From contig JAJDAN010000003.1 of NCBI GenBank assembly GCA_029261855.1, positions 1-64,000 of the forward strand: a stretch of 64,000 nucleotides of DNA, in the 5' to 3' direction. Below, piece by piece: positions 51,701-59,852 of the stretch (positions are counted from its first letter, which is position 1; each line of letters starts with the position of its first letter). Made by a program: the position numbers and the translations under genes. The notes beneath the pieces were generated by a model that saw only the letters and a program-made list of their open reading frames with translations, made no database searches and had not been told where the DNA came from. This DNA is from Deltaproteobacteria bacterium. Its GTDB lineage: Bacteria; Myxococcota_A; UBA9160; UBA4427.

Positions 51701-51824
51701 TGGTGAATTCCGGGTCCTCGAGACGGCTCATGTTCTCGTAGGCGATCACGCCGCCGCCGAGGGCGACGACCATCAAGGTCAGGACGAAGGTGCGGTTGTC
51801 GAGAGAGAACGCTGCGAGATTCAT
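48759..51824 (-). CDS. RND efflux transporter (second system)
   Basis: Inner-membrane RND pump of 1021 residues with two 6-TM halves and large periplasmic loops. The TM4 relay reads LGMLVDNAIVVVDG (~residue 402): Asp-Asn in place of the Asp-Asp of AcrB, as in many HAE-like subgroups. The N-terminus is FSLDNRTFVLTLMVVALGGG and the C-terminal half includes MALLGFLSLSGMLIKNAIVL. The gene lies ten bases after the adaptor gene. No outer-membrane channel or adjacent regulator was found. Substrates cannot be told. Confidence 0.93.
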   Translation of the reverse strand: MNLAAFSLDNRTFVLTLMVVALGGGVIAYENMSRLEDPEFTIKDALVITPYPGASAAEVEEEVTDELERAVQQLGQLDEIESKSDRGMSTLTVSIRNQYDKSTLPQVWDELRRKVGDAQGSLPPGAGPSIVVDDYGDVYGLFVAIYGAEYDYAELKKVVDFLRRELVLVDGVAKIETFGERTEAIFIELSRDRMASLGISEASIVAEVREYNLVTDAGRVEVGPDLITIEPTGTTRTLQDFEEILISRGLGKEVRLRDVATIRRGYVEPPGSLIRYDGSTAIGLGISTASGGNVVAMGELLSKRMQELQGQIPLGIEFGIVSLQSTAVVKAIDGFLVSLLQAVAIVVVVLLFFMGLRSGLLIGFILLITIVGSFVFLRPWGVALERISLGALIIALGMLVDNAIVVVDGILVRLQKGQNARQAAIDVVAQSSLPLLGATVVAILAFAAIGTSDDSTGEFCRSLFQVVLVSLLFSWLTAVTVTPVLGVMFLKAPSGSADDDPYAGGFYARYQGFLGLCMRFSPISIGVVVGAFALAVYGFGFIDQSFFPPSTRPQFMVDYWLPQGTDINETTRQAEEVEAYLSGLEGVTHVTSLVGKGGLRFLLTYTPEKQNSGYVQFLVDVSDPTRMGPLRQEIEAHLASDFSQAISYAYPFELGPGANGKIRARLMGPDADVLRGLASQTEAILASDSNAKAIRTDWMNRVMVLRPVIEEQAANRNGIRRGDVAESLRQAFEGQTVGVFREGDLLLPIILQAAAGDRESVDAIGNVQIWSPAAEAMIPLRQVVARFETAFEDQVIIRRDRMRAITVFADPRQGPASVLFERIRPQVEALEFPPGYRLEWGGEYEDSANARGPLLASIPLFVMLMFLVTVGLFNSLRQPAIIWFCVPMALIGVSAGLLATGQPFGFMALLGFLSLSGMLIKNAIVLIDEINLQLSEGLPLEAAIKASGASRLRPVAMAAATTALGMVPLLMDDFFKSMAVTIIAGLLFATMLTMVIVPVLFWVLYRRDGAATAPTIPTTGP

Positions 51825-51833
51825 CGTGCAGGC

Positions 51834-52919
51834 TCAGTTCCCGAGCCGGCGGACTTCCATGCCCTCGCGGAGCTGATGGACGCCGGATGTCACGACCCAA
51901 TCTCCCCCAGAGAGCCCGGAGCTCACCTGAACCGACGATCCCGTCAGCGCACCGAGGGTCACGAAGACCTTTCGAACCTCCATGCTGGACGGATCGACCA
52001 CCCAGACGTAGGGCTTCGATCCCTCGTCCTCGGCCACGGCCTGCACGGGCACGAGCGTGGTGCCCGCGCCCCCGCCTGCGGGACCGATCCCTCGAACCTT
52101 GGCGGTCATGCCCGGCATCACGTTGACGTCGTCGGGCGTGGTGAACGAGAACGTGGCGGCGAAGGTTCGCGTGACTGGGTCCGCCGTCGTCGCGAATTCC
52201 TTCAGCGTCGCGGGGAAAGCCCGATTCGGCAGCGCCGAAACGATGACCGACGCCTCGATCCGCTGATTGATGTCGGCCACCGTCGAGCCGGGCCGGATGT
52301 TCGCGTAGTCCTGCTCCGGGATGTTGACGACGACTTCCAGGTCGGCACCCGTCTGCAGCGTCACCACGGCCTGCTTCGCGTCGACGTTGGCGAAGTCATC
52401 GACGAGTTTCCGCGCGACCACCCCGTCGTAGGGCGCCCGTAGGATCGTGTCCTCGAGTGCCTTCTGGGCGGTCGCCTCGCGGGCAACGAAGACCTCGTAG
52501 TTGCGCTCGGCCTTCTCGAGCTGCTGCTTCGAGGCCACGCTCTCCTTGAACAGCGCCTGGTAGCGCTCGGCATCTGCCTTCGCCGCTCGAGTGGAGGCCG
52601 CTGCCGCGTTCGCGGCAGCACGGAAATCGCGGTCATCGAGCTTCGCGAGCATATCCCCTCGACTCACGCGCTGGCTCTCGAGAACCGGGAACTCGATGAT
52701 CTTGCCAGCGACCTCGAACGCGATGTCCGTGTTCTGGGACGCCTTGATCTCGCCCGGGAACTCGCGAAGCAACGATCCGCCACCCGCCGACATCTCCAGG
52801 ATCTTCACGGGCCGCGCGGTCAGCGCCTCGGGAGCGGGCGGATCGCCGCACGCGAACACCGAGACGACGCTGACGAGTACCGCCGCAGGTAGCCGGATGG
52901 AAGTCCCAGTCGAGTGCAC
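51834..52919 (-). CDS. RND efflux adaptor lipoprotein (second system)
   Basis: Membrane-fusion protein of 361 residues with a lipoprotein signal (VLVSVVSVFACGD; Cys at the lipobox). Core segments are DIAFEVAGKIIEFPVLESQRV (first lipoyl half), a coiled-coil hairpin with KADAERYQALFKESVASKQ, LRAPYDGVVARKLVDDFANV and the beta-barrel with NVMPGMTAKVRG. It is lipid-anchored, unlike the adaptor at 25157-26449. It is the first gene of the adaptor-pump-channel-hemF run on the minus strand. Confidence 0.92.
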   Translation of the reverse strand: MHSTGTSIRLPAAVLVSVVSVFACGDPPAPEALTARPVKILEMSAGGGSLLREFPGEIKASQNTDIAFEVAGKIIEFPVLESQRVSRGDMLAKLDDRDFRAAANAAAASTRAAKADAERYQALFKESVASKQQLEKAERNYEVFVAREATAQKALEDTILRAPYDGVVARKLVDDFANVDAKQAVVTLQTGADLEVVVNIPEQDYANIRPGSTVADINQRIEASVIVSALPNRAFPATLKEFATTADPVTRTFAATFSFTTPDDVNVMPGMTAKVRGIGPAGGGAGTTLVPVQAVAEDEGSKPYVWVVDPSSMEVRKVFVTLGALTGSSVQVSSGLSGGDWVVTSGVHQLREGMEVRRLGN

Positions 52920-53210
52920 AGCCCCCCCCCTTTCGATCGAGAGCGCAGTCTAACAGGCGAGGGACGACGACCACACACCGGGCGCTCGGATTCGCGGGGA
53001 AGATCACTCACCCGAACCGGGCACCTGCGTGGAATTGACTTCACGAGACCGCGACCAGCAGGTTATGCTGCGAACGGGTGATTCTCGCTTGCGGCCCTTT
53101 CTGCCCCGTCGACTCTCGACGTTCTACGTCCAGCTCTCGACCCTCTATCTTCAACGCTCGACCCCTCTCCCTTCGACTCTCGACCTTCGACTCCACGAGG
53201 AGATCCGACC
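52920..53210. other. Divergent intergenic region, 291 bases
   Basis: The gap between the adaptor start and the exported protein gene contains no ORF of note. The right half (about 53105-53200) is pyrimidine-rich with loosely repeated CGACTCTCGAC words on the plus strand. TTGACT at 53035 and TATGCT at 53064 are seen, but the spacing (24 bases) is too long for a normal promoter. Confidence 0.5.
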
Positions 53211-53681
53211 ATGTCGCTTCCGACGCTCCGTCACCTCATCGCGCTCTCCGCTGTTGCACTCCTGGTCGCCGTCTCGGCGCATGCCGACCAGCACGGCACC
53301 GCACCGGAATGGGACCAGAAGAAGGTCGCCGCGCTCGCGCAGCAGCTCGCCGACGCCGCCCAGGAGCTGAACCAGGAATTGAACCGACAACGCGGTCAGC
53401 TGCAGGTGGGCTCGGGTCAATCCCGGGCGATGCTCCAGTTCCGCGACAACATCCGCGTCGCCCGCAACGAATCCCGACGTCTGGCGAAGGTGCTCGGCGA
53501 GGGCCAGGACCGGGAGGAGACGACTCCCGCCTATCGGCGTCTGATGAGCCTGGTACGGGACGCGCGGGAGACCGGACGGAAGCTCTTGCTGAAGGCGCCC
53601 GCACCGGAATACATCGCCAAGGCGAACGCGGCGCTCGACGGCCTCGCCCCGTACTACCCGGACGTCAAGCCCAGCGCCTAG
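53211..53681 (+). CDS. Exported helical protein, unknown
   Basis: Protein of 156 residues with a signal peptide (LIALSAVALLVAVSAHADQ). The mature part is rich in Ala, Gln, Glu and Arg, with likely long helices: VAALAQQLADAAQELNQELN, FRDNIRVARNESRRLAKVLG and MSLVRDARETGRKLL. There is no Cys, so it is soluble in the periplasm or forms a coiled coil. A CACGAGGAGATCCGACC stretch precedes the ATG and holds a good GAGG. I know no family. It is convergent with the lipoprotein hydrolase gene, 31 bases away. Confidence 0.72.
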   Translation: MSLPTLRHLIALSAVALLVAVSAHADQHGTAPEWDQKKVAALAQQLADAAQELNQELNRQRGQLQVGSGQSRAMLQFRDNIRVARNESRRLAKVLGEGQDREETTPAYRRLMSLVRDARETGRKLLLKAPAPEYIAKANAALDGLAPYYPDVKPSA

Positions 53682-53712
53682 CGCGAGCCCGGCGCCTGGC
53701 TCGACCCCGGCG

Positions 53713-55638
53713 CTAGAACGTCGATCGCGGGCTGTCGAGCAGGTTCATCAGCAGGATCCGTCGAACTTCCCCGGCGACAGAGGGCTGGTCCAGGCACGAG
53801 TGTCCGGACTGCACGACGACTTCGGACTCGACCTCGTCGAGATGAGCACTGTCGTAGCGGACGACACCATCCGTCCCCTCGTCCTTCGCGACGAGCTTCT
53901 TCATGGCAATGATGGAATGTGCGCGCACCGGCGCTTCGACGGGCATCTCGAGCAGCAGCCCGAGGAACGGGCTCGACGGGTCCATCTGACCGAGTGCCCC
54001 TTCGACATCGTCGATGCGGCGAACGGCGGCAGACTCGGGGTTCTGGGTGACGAGGTCGGACGTCGCCTTGACGACACTCGAAGGCGCACGGACCAGGCTG
54101 CGGAGCAGGTTGGTCACGCCATAGCTGAGGAGATAGCTGCCGCGGTGTGGTGTCGCGATGAAGACGACCCGCGCGACATAGGGTGACGGCTCGACGAAGA
54201 CCGCGGAGCCGACGAGCTCGCGGGTCTCCGGCTTCATCTCGAGGTCGTCGAACGGGGTCTCGCTGATGCGTTCCCAGAACGCGTCGCCCGATTGCACGGC
54301 CATCAGCTTGGTGAGCAACCCACCCTGGCTGTGGCCGATGACGACCGCCCGGCGCAGGGCCGCGTCCTCGCCGCCCGGGTCGAGGCGCGTGACGGTCTGG
54401 TCGATCGCCTTGCGCAACAACGAGGCCGAGTACAGCACCGGCGCCCCCGTGTTGTACGTGAAGAGCCAGAATTCGTAGCGGCCGCGCAGCTCCGGGTCGG
54501 CCTCGAGGTCGTTGACGAGATTGGCCCAGGTCGCGGTACTCGAGGCCGTGCCATGCACCAGGATGACGGGGATCCGCCCGCGGCGGTGCGGGGACAGGAA
54601 CGCGAGTCCGTCGCGTTCGCGACGGGCGTCTCCACTGAAGAACGCCCCGATCTCGCCTTGCCAGGGTCGAACCTCGTCCAGCGTCAACGCCAGCGCCGCG
54701 CTCGGCTCGAGTTCGACGGGATGGAGCTTTCCCGCGATCTCGATCGTCGGCTCTTCGGAGAACGGAACGATACGGACGTGGCTCTCCAGCCGCCCGACCC
54801 GCAACCCGGCCATGACATCGTCGATCACGAGGACCAGGGAAACGGGAATCCGCACACGGTCGCGACGCGTCTCCGTCTCGGCCCCGTCCTCCGCCGAGCC
54901 GTCCTCCGACGAGCCGCCCTCCTCCGAGCCGTCCTCGTCCCGCCGCGTCGTCGCAGCGAGCGGCGCACCGATACCGGCTTCGCGGTAGCGGTTGCGCAAG
55001 CCGCGGATCTCGAGATCGGCGACCGGGGTAAAGCGGGTGAAGCGCCGGTCGCCCCAGCGCAGCTCTTCCGGGTCGAGGGAGACGTCGAGCACGGTTCCGA
55101 AGGGAAGCTCGTAGGTCGTGGCACGCGGCTCGATCCCTTCGCCACTGCCCTCGGCGAACAGGGTCAGCGTCAGGCCGCGGTTGTAGAGGTTCGCCGCGAG
55201 GCGCACCTGCGGATCGAGGGGGTCCAGTGGCTTCGGATTGGCGAAGAGGAACGCCCAGGCGTAGACCGCCGACTGCATGAAGTAGCGGCGGTCGCCGGAC
55301 TTCAGCGCGTGCAGGAAGCAGGCCTCGGAAAGAGCGACCAGGCTCGCCATCGTCGCGTTCGTGAGGCGGGCGCGCTGGACCTGGACGAGCCACTCATGAG
55401 CGGTCTCCAGGGCAGCCTCCGGGTCCCGCTCGTAGGCCTCGAGCAGCCCACCGCGCTGCAGCAGGTTTCGGGACGTCTCGCTGAGCCGACCCGTCGACAG
55501 CACCGAAGCAGTCAGCTGCCGCTGTACGTCTTCGGCCGAGCCCCGCTTCACGCCGATGGGTCCCGAGCAACCCGGCAGCAGGACCACGGCGACGAGCACG
55601 GGAACGAGCGACGATGCCAGGCGTCGACGACGGGACAT
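53713..55638 (-). CDS. Alpha/beta hydrolase lipoprotein
   Basis: Lipoprotein of 641 residues from ATG 55638, with the lipobox LLPGC. The N-terminal ~370 residues are unassigned and include an acidic low-complexity insert (DEDGSEEGGSSEDGSAED) at about residue 240. The C-terminal ~270 residues are an alpha/beta hydrolase: oxyanion region RIPVILVHGTASSTATWAN, nucleophile elbow VVIGHSQGGLLTKL (Ser) and a late His in VVVQSGHSCLDQP. Lipase or esterase activity on envelope or extracellular lipids is likely. It is divergent from the DJ-1 gene by 58 bases. Confidence 0.87.
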   Translation of the reverse strand: MSRRRRLASSLVPVLVAVVLLPGCSGPIGVKRGSAEDVQRQLTASVLSTGRLSETSRNLLQRGGLLEAYERDPEAALETAHEWLVQVQRARLTNATMASLVALSEACFLHALKSGDRRYFMQSAVYAWAFLFANPKPLDPLDPQVRLAANLYNRGLTLTLFAEGSGEGIEPRATTYELPFGTVLDVSLDPEELRWGDRRFTRFTPVADLEIRGLRNRYREAGIGAPLAATTRRDEDGSEEGGSSEDGSAEDGAETETRRDRVRIPVSLVLVIDDVMAGLRVGRLESHVRIVPFSEEPTIEIAGKLHPVELEPSAALALTLDEVRPWQGEIGAFFSGDARRERDGLAFLSPHRRGRIPVILVHGTASSTATWANLVNDLEADPELRGRYEFWLFTYNTGAPVLYSASLLRKAIDQTVTRLDPGGEDAALRRAVVIGHSQGGLLTKLMAVQSGDAFWERISETPFDDLEMKPETRELVGSAVFVEPSPYVARVVFIATPHRGSYLLSYGVTNLLRSLVRAPSSVVKATSDLVTQNPESAAVRRIDDVEGALGQMDPSSPFLGLLLEMPVEAPVRAHSIIAMKKLVAKDEGTDGVVRYDSAHLDEVESEVVVQSGHSCLDQPSVAGEVRRILLMNLLDSPRSTF

Positions 55639-55696
55639 GGTCGCCAAGCTTAACGGCCCGAAGCGGTGATACCCTACGGCCGAGGAGGATTCGATC

Positions 55697-56353
55697 ATGG
55701 CGACATCTGATCCGAGGTCCAGCCCGCTCACCCTGGGCGCGGTCTTCTACCCGGATTTCGAGCTGCTCGACATCTACGGCCCCCTGGAGATGTTCGGCAA
55801 TGTGGGAGACGAGCTCCAGATCGTCACCGTGGCGGAACGCGCCGGGCCGGTCTCCTCGGCCCAGGGTCCGAAGGCCCTGGCCGACTACGGCTTCGCCGAC
55901 TGCCCTCCCCTCGACCTCGTGCTGCTACCCGGCGGGGTGGGCACGCTCGCCCAGCTCGAGAACGAGGCACTCCTCGGGTTCCTGCGCCAGCAGGCCGCCG
56001 CCGCGCGCACCACGATGTCTGTCTGCTCGGGCTCGGCGATCCTCGCAAAGGCCGGGCTGCTCGACGGCCACCGGGCGACCAGCAACAAGCAGTACTTCTC
56101 GCTGGCCACGATGCAGAGCAAGAACGTCGACTGGGTGAAGGCCGCGCGCTGGGTCGACGACGGTGCGCTCGTGACCTCCTCCGGGGTCTCCGCCGGAATG
56201 GACATGGCCCTCGCCGTCATCGAGAGGCTCTTTGACAGCGAACGCGCGGAGTCCATCGCCCGCCTGACCGAGTACGAGTGGCATCGGGACTCGAGTTGGG
56301 ACCCCTTCGTCGCGTATCTCGACGATGCGTCGAAGGAACTCGGACTGGTCTAG
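55697..56353 (+). CDS. DJ-1/PfpI family protein
   Basis: Class I glutamine-amidotransferase-like protein of 218 residues. The nucleophile Cys is in TTMSVCSGSAILAKAGLL and the conserved Glu near the start is in IYGPLEMFGNVGDE. The family includes isonitrile hydratases and cyclohexyl-isocyanide hydratases as well as chaperone-like and stress proteins. The C-terminal DGALVTSSGVSAGMDMALAVIERL is of the isonitrile hydratase-like subgroup without the AraC domain. No substrate is clear. It is convergent with a PEGA lipoprotein gene, 12 bases away. Confidence 0.88.
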   Translation: MATSDPRSSPLTLGAVFYPDFELLDIYGPLEMFGNVGDELQIVTVAERAGPVSSAQGPKALADYGFADCPPLDLVLLPGGVGTLAQLENEALLGFLRQQAAAARTTMSVCSGSAILAKAGLLDGHRATSNKQYFSLATMQSKNVDWVKAARWVDDGALVTSSGVSAGMDMALAVIERLFDSERAESIARLTEYEWHRDSSWDPFVAYLDDASKELGLV

Positions 56354-56365
56354 TCCAGCCCTCGT

Positions 56366-56731
56366 TCAGTCTTCACCCTCGATCCGGAAGCCACTCTCCT
56401 TCGGGACGAGGGGCTCGAGCCGGACGCGGATCTCCGCCGGTGCGAGACGGGGTCGTCCGTCGACGCTGCGCGTCTCGAGCACCGTCTGCGCCGGGCGATA
56501 TCCGTCACGCTTGCTGAGCACCACGTGCGGACGGTCGCTGCGGAGCTCCACCCAGGCCGTCCCGGCCGCCAGCGGCGCGCCGTCCACGAACACCTGGGCA
56601 TCCGCGGGCTCGACGTGCAGCCGCACGCGCTGAACGGGCGGCGTGTGGCAGGCGAACGCCGCGACGACCAGCGCGAACGCGGCGCACACGCCCACCCACT
56701 TCCTCGAATCCACCCCGTCGAGCCGTTCCAT
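56366..56731 (-). CDS. PEGA-domain lipoprotein
   Basis: Small protein of 121 residues, ATG 56731, with a lipoprotein signal ([13 protein letters not shown], Cys at the lipobox). It is followed by one PEGA-like beta domain ([21 protein letters not shown], then [13 protein letters not shown]). PEGA domains are surface or periplasmic beta modules, often in regulators or cell-wall associated proteins. The C-terminal 40 residues are basic and unassigned. The start is chosen because the longer frame is Arg-rich and overlaps the SerC gene region. Confidence 0.75.
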   Translation of the reverse strand: MERLDGVDSRKWVGVCAAFALVVAAFACHTPPVQRVRLHVEPADAQVFVDGAPLAAGTAWVELRSDRPHVVLSKRDGYRPAQTVLETRSVDGRPRLAPAEIRVRLEPLVPKESGFRIEGED

Positions 56732-56834
56732 GGCCACCCCCGGCCGGCGAGAGTACCCCCCCTCACTTGCCCGGGCACGGTCGGTCCACGCTAGACTCGC
56801 CCGCCTTCGCCTACCAGGGAGCTGCCGAAGCACC

Positions 56835-57989
56835 ATGCCCGACAAGCCGACTCGCCGTCCCGATCGCCCGCACTTTTCTTCCGGTCCCTGCGCCAAGCGT
56901 CCGGGCTGGTCGACCAAGGTGCTCGAGGACGCCATGGTGGGTCGCTCCCACCGGGCCAAACCCGCGGTGGCTCGCATCCAGGACGTGAGCGATCGCTCGC
57001 GACGAATCCTCGGTATCCCGGACGACTACCGCCTCGGCCTCGTGCCCGGGTCCGATACGGGCGCCGTCGAGATGGCCCTCTGGTCACTGCTCGGGGCGCG
57101 CGGCGTACAGCTGCTCGCGTGGGAGAGCTTCGGACAAGGCTGGGTGACGGATGTCGTCAAGCAGCTGCGCCTGGACGAAATATCGAAGCTCGAGGCGGAC
57201 TACGGTGCCTTGCCCGATCTGTCGCAAGTCGACTTCGACCGCGACGTCGTCTTCACCTGGAACGGCACCACATCCGGCGTATGCGTGCCGGGCGGCGATT
57301 GGATCCCCGACGACCGCGCCGGACTCACGATCTGCGACGCGACCTCGGCGGTCTTCGCCATGGAGCTCCCGTTCGAGAAGCTCGACGTCGTCACCTGGTC
57401 GTGGCAGAAGGTCGCGGGTGGCGAGGCCGCACACGGCATGATCGCGTTGTCTCCCCGGGCGGTCGAAAGGCTCGAGAGCTACGTGCCGCCGTGGCCGATG
57501 CCGAAGCTGTTCCGACTGACGAAGGCCGGGAAGCTGAACGAGAGCATCTTCCAGGGCTCGACGATCAACACGCCGTCGATGCTGTGCGTCGAGGACGCCC
57601 TCGACAGCCTGCGATGGATCGAGGAACTCGGCGGCCGCGCCGCCGTCCAGGAGCGATCCCAGAACAACCTGGCCGCCATCACCCGTTGGGTCGAGAAGAG
57701 CGACTGGGTGGACTTCCTGTCTCGCGACGTGAAGACGCGGTCGTGCACCTCGATCTGCCTGATCCTCACAGACCCCTGGTTCCAGGAGCAGACGCCCGAA
57801 AAGCAGACGTCGCTGGCCAAGGAGATCGGCAGCCGCCTCGACGCCGAGGGCATCGCCCACGACATCGGCTCGTACCGCGACGCGCCTCCCGGTCTGCGAA
57901 TCTGGGGCGGCGCCACCGTCGAGACCGCGGACATCGAGGCGCTGCTGCCCTGGCTCGACTGGGCCTGGGCCTGCGTCCGAGAGCGCTAG
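56835..57989 (+). CDS. serC: Phosphoserine aminotransferase
   Basis: PLP enzyme of 384 residues converting 3-phosphohydroxypyruvate to phosphoserine in serine synthesis, and possibly the related step in pyridoxine synthesis. It begins near [14 protein letters not shown], the signature of the alphaproteobacterial/archaeal SerC subtype. The PLP Lys is in [17 protein letters not shown], with [20 protein letters not shown] and [20 protein letters not shown] 56835 is chosen because the sequence upstream has no conserved residues. The next 236 bases hold no recognised gene. Confidence 0.93.
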   Translation: MPDKPTRRPDRPHFSSGPCAKRPGWSTKVLEDAMVGRSHRAKPAVARIQDVSDRSRRILGIPDDYRLGLVPGSDTGAVEMALWSLLGARGVQLLAWESFGQGWVTDVVKQLRLDEISKLEADYGALPDLSQVDFDRDVVFTWNGTTSGVCVPGGDWIPDDRAGLTICDATSAVFAMELPFEKLDVVTWSWQKVAGGEAAHGMIALSPRAVERLESYVPPWPMPKLFRLTKAGKLNESIFQGSTINTPSMLCVEDALDSLRWIEELGGRAAVQERSQNNLAAITRWVEKSDWVDFLSRDVKTRSCTSICLILTDPWFQEQTPEKQTSLAKEIGSRLDAEGIAHDIGSYRDAPPGLRIWGGATVETADIEALLPWLDWAWACVRER

Positions 57990-58225
57990 CCCCAATGCGT
58001 CATTGGCTTGGCTTCGAGCGCGCGGAGTTCCCGGTAGAACCCTTCGGAACAGGCTTCGCGAGTGGATGCAGCTGGAACGGGAGAACCTCACTGGTGTGAG
58101 ATCCTGTCGGCAGTCTCCGGATGCCGCGCGGGCCGCCCTGTCATGCGCTCCCGGCCGCGCATTGGAGTCGCGCCCAGATCCGCATGACGGATCAGGGCTA
58201 GGCGCGGACCCGGGCTGCCCGAGCT
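57990..58225. other. Gap after serC with a small hairpin
   Basis: No gene is visible. CCAATG-CGT-CATTGG (57992-58006) forms a 6-bp stem just after the serC stop without a T-run. The rest is unremarkable GC-rich sequence between the convergent serC and coiled-coil genes. Confidence 0.5.
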
Positions 58226-58975
58226 CTACGGGTCGTCGACCAGCACGCCGCCGCCGGCCAGGCTGACCTTCGTCGCGCGGAGCCGTTCGAGTTCTTCGCG
58301 CTGTTGTCGGATCAGGTCCTTCTTGACGGCGAGCTCGCCGCGGATCGATGTGTACAGCGTGTCCTGGGTCTCGAGTCGCGCCTTCAGCTTGTCGCGCTCG
58401 CGGGTCGCCGCCGAGAGCGCGGCCTCGTGTTCCCGGCAGCGCGCCTCCGCGGTCTGTAGGGCGGCAGTCGCCTCTGCAAGCGCCACCGGGTCGGCAACGG
58501 GGGCCGCCGCCGCTTCGGCTTCCATACGCTGCAGTGTCTCCGCCTGGGCCTGGGCCCGGGCTTCCGCCTTCGCAACGTGTTCGGTCGCGGCGGCGAGCTC
58601 GAGCCGAGCGCCCGCCAGCTGTCGACCCCGCTCTTCGGCGTCACGGAGCGCCGTGCTCAGCCCGGCCTCGAGTTCACGGATGCGGTCCTCGAGCCCCCGT
58701 CGTTCTTCCCGGGCAGCATCCTTCAGCTGAGCCCCTCGTCGCTCCGCCTGCTCGAGCTTGCGGGCCGCCTTCTCCGCCTTCGACGCGGCGTCGCGAAGCG
58801 CCTTGTCGCGCTTGTCCTCGACTTTGCGTCGACCGCGGCCTTCCTTGCGGAGCTCGTCCAGCTCGGACCGCAGGGCGGCGCGGCGACGTCCCTCGGTCGC
58901 CACGCGCAGGAGCAGGGCCGCGGCAACCAGGGTCGCCGTCGCTGCGGCCACCGTCGCGAGATCCAGGTCTGCCAT
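58226..58975 (-). CDS. Membrane-anchored coiled-coil protein
   Basis: Protein of 249 residues. An N-terminal hydrophobic segment (LATVAAATATLVAAALLLRV) would anchor it in the inner membrane. Residues ~30-230 are a nearly continuous coiled coil rich in Ala, Glu, Arg and Lys (SELDELRKEGRGRRKVEDKR, REERRGLEDRIRELEAG). There is no enzymatic motif. It may be an envelope scaffold or a DivIVA/RmuC-like partner, but no family is certain. Its ATG overlaps the stop codon of the upstream amidohydrolase-like gene by one base, so the two are translationally coupled. Confidence 0.78.
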   Translation of the reverse strand: MADLDLATVAAATATLVAAALLLRVATEGRRRAALRSELDELRKEGRGRRKVEDKRDKALRDAASKAEKAARKLEQAERRGAQLKDAAREERRGLEDRIRELEAGLSTALRDAEERGRQLAGARLELAAATEHVAKAEARAQAQAETLQRMEAEAAAAPVADPVALAEATAALQTAEARCREHEAALSAATRERDKLKARLETQDTLYTSIRGELAVKKDLIRQQREELERLRATKVSLAGGGVLVDDP

Positions 58976-59808
58976 CACGCGTCCCCGTTCGGGCTGCGCG
59001 ACGCAAAGAAGAACTGCTCTGCGTTCTGATACAGGAACTTGTCGAGCACGCCTTCTCTCAGGTCCAGCTTCTGGGCTTCGCCGATGCAACGTTCCATCGA
59101 GAGCACGGGATGGTCGGATGCGTAGAGGATCTTGTCCTGGCCTCGGGTGTTCATGAAATGCACGAGCTCCGGCGGGAAGTACCGCGGCAGGTAGGCAGAC
59201 GTCATCAGACGGAGATTGGCGTACTTGATCATCAGGCGGATCGCCTCGGCCCACCAGGGGTCGGCGCCGTGGGCCATGCAGACCCGCAGCTCGGGCAGCT
59301 CGTAGCAGACCCGGTCGAGATGCATCGGGTGCTGACACTCCCCCGGACGAGGTGGACCGGGGAGTCCGGTGTTGACGGAGATGGGCAGGTCGAGGTCGAT
59401 GCAGCGCGTGTACAAGGGGTAGTAGCTGCGATGGTTCGGCGGCAGGTCCCACAAGAAGGGAACGACCCGCGCCATCACGACGGGCTGGCTTCTCGCCAGC
59501 GACTCGAGTCCGCGAACCGACTTCATGTGGCGGGTCGGGTTCACGTTCGCGGCCAGGAAGAAGCGGTCCGGGGCCGCCTCGCAGAATCGCAGTACCGACT
59601 CGGCGGGGCGTTCCGCGTCGACCTGCAGCACCGCCTTCTCGACGCCGACCGCAACCATCTGTGCGGTCAGCTCGGCGACCGAGAGCTCCTTCAGGAAGTC
59701 GTCCCCGGCCTTGAAGTAGTCGTCCTTGACGTCGAGCAGCCACTTCGGCGGCGGTCCGCCACCCATCATGTTGGTATTGACCCAGGGGTCGATGGCGCGC
59801 ATCGGCAT
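58975..59808 (-). CDS. Amidohydrolase-2-like protein with altered metal motif
   Basis: TIM-barrel protein of 277 residues from ATG 59808. The fold resembles the amidohydrolase 2 family (ELRVCMAHGADPWWAEAIRLM, ILYASDHPVLSMERC). The N-terminal metal motif, usually HxH, reads AIDPWVNTN, so one metal ligand set is missing. It may therefore be inactive or use an altered site, or have a role as a lyase- or decarboxylase-like protein. The barrel is otherwise complete. A 44-base gap separates it from the divergent glycosylase gene. Confidence 0.8.
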   Translation of the reverse strand: MPMRAIDPWVNTNMMGGGPPPKWLLDVKDDYFKAGDDFLKELSVAELTAQMVAVGVEKAVLQVDAERPAESVLRFCEAAPDRFFLAANVNPTRHMKSVRGLESLARSQPVVMARVVPFLWDLPPNHRSYYPLYTRCIDLDLPISVNTGLPGPPRPGECQHPMHLDRVCYELPELRVCMAHGADPWWAEAIRLMIKYANLRLMTSAYLPRYFPPELVHFMNTRGQDKILYASDHPVLSMERCIGEAQKLDLREGVLDKFLYQNAEQFFFASRSPNGDA

Positions 59809-59852
59809 CTCCAGCACTCGCAACCCGGCGAAGGAGGCGGAATCATAGCCCG

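Noticed and set aside
48742-51900. Second long minus-strand frame over the second RND pump
   Set aside because: A shifted-frame shadow of the real pump reading frame at 48759-51824, with no domain.
53035-53069. Sigma-70 promoter TTGACT...TATGCT
   Set aside because: The spacer of 24 bases is far longer than the usual 16-18.
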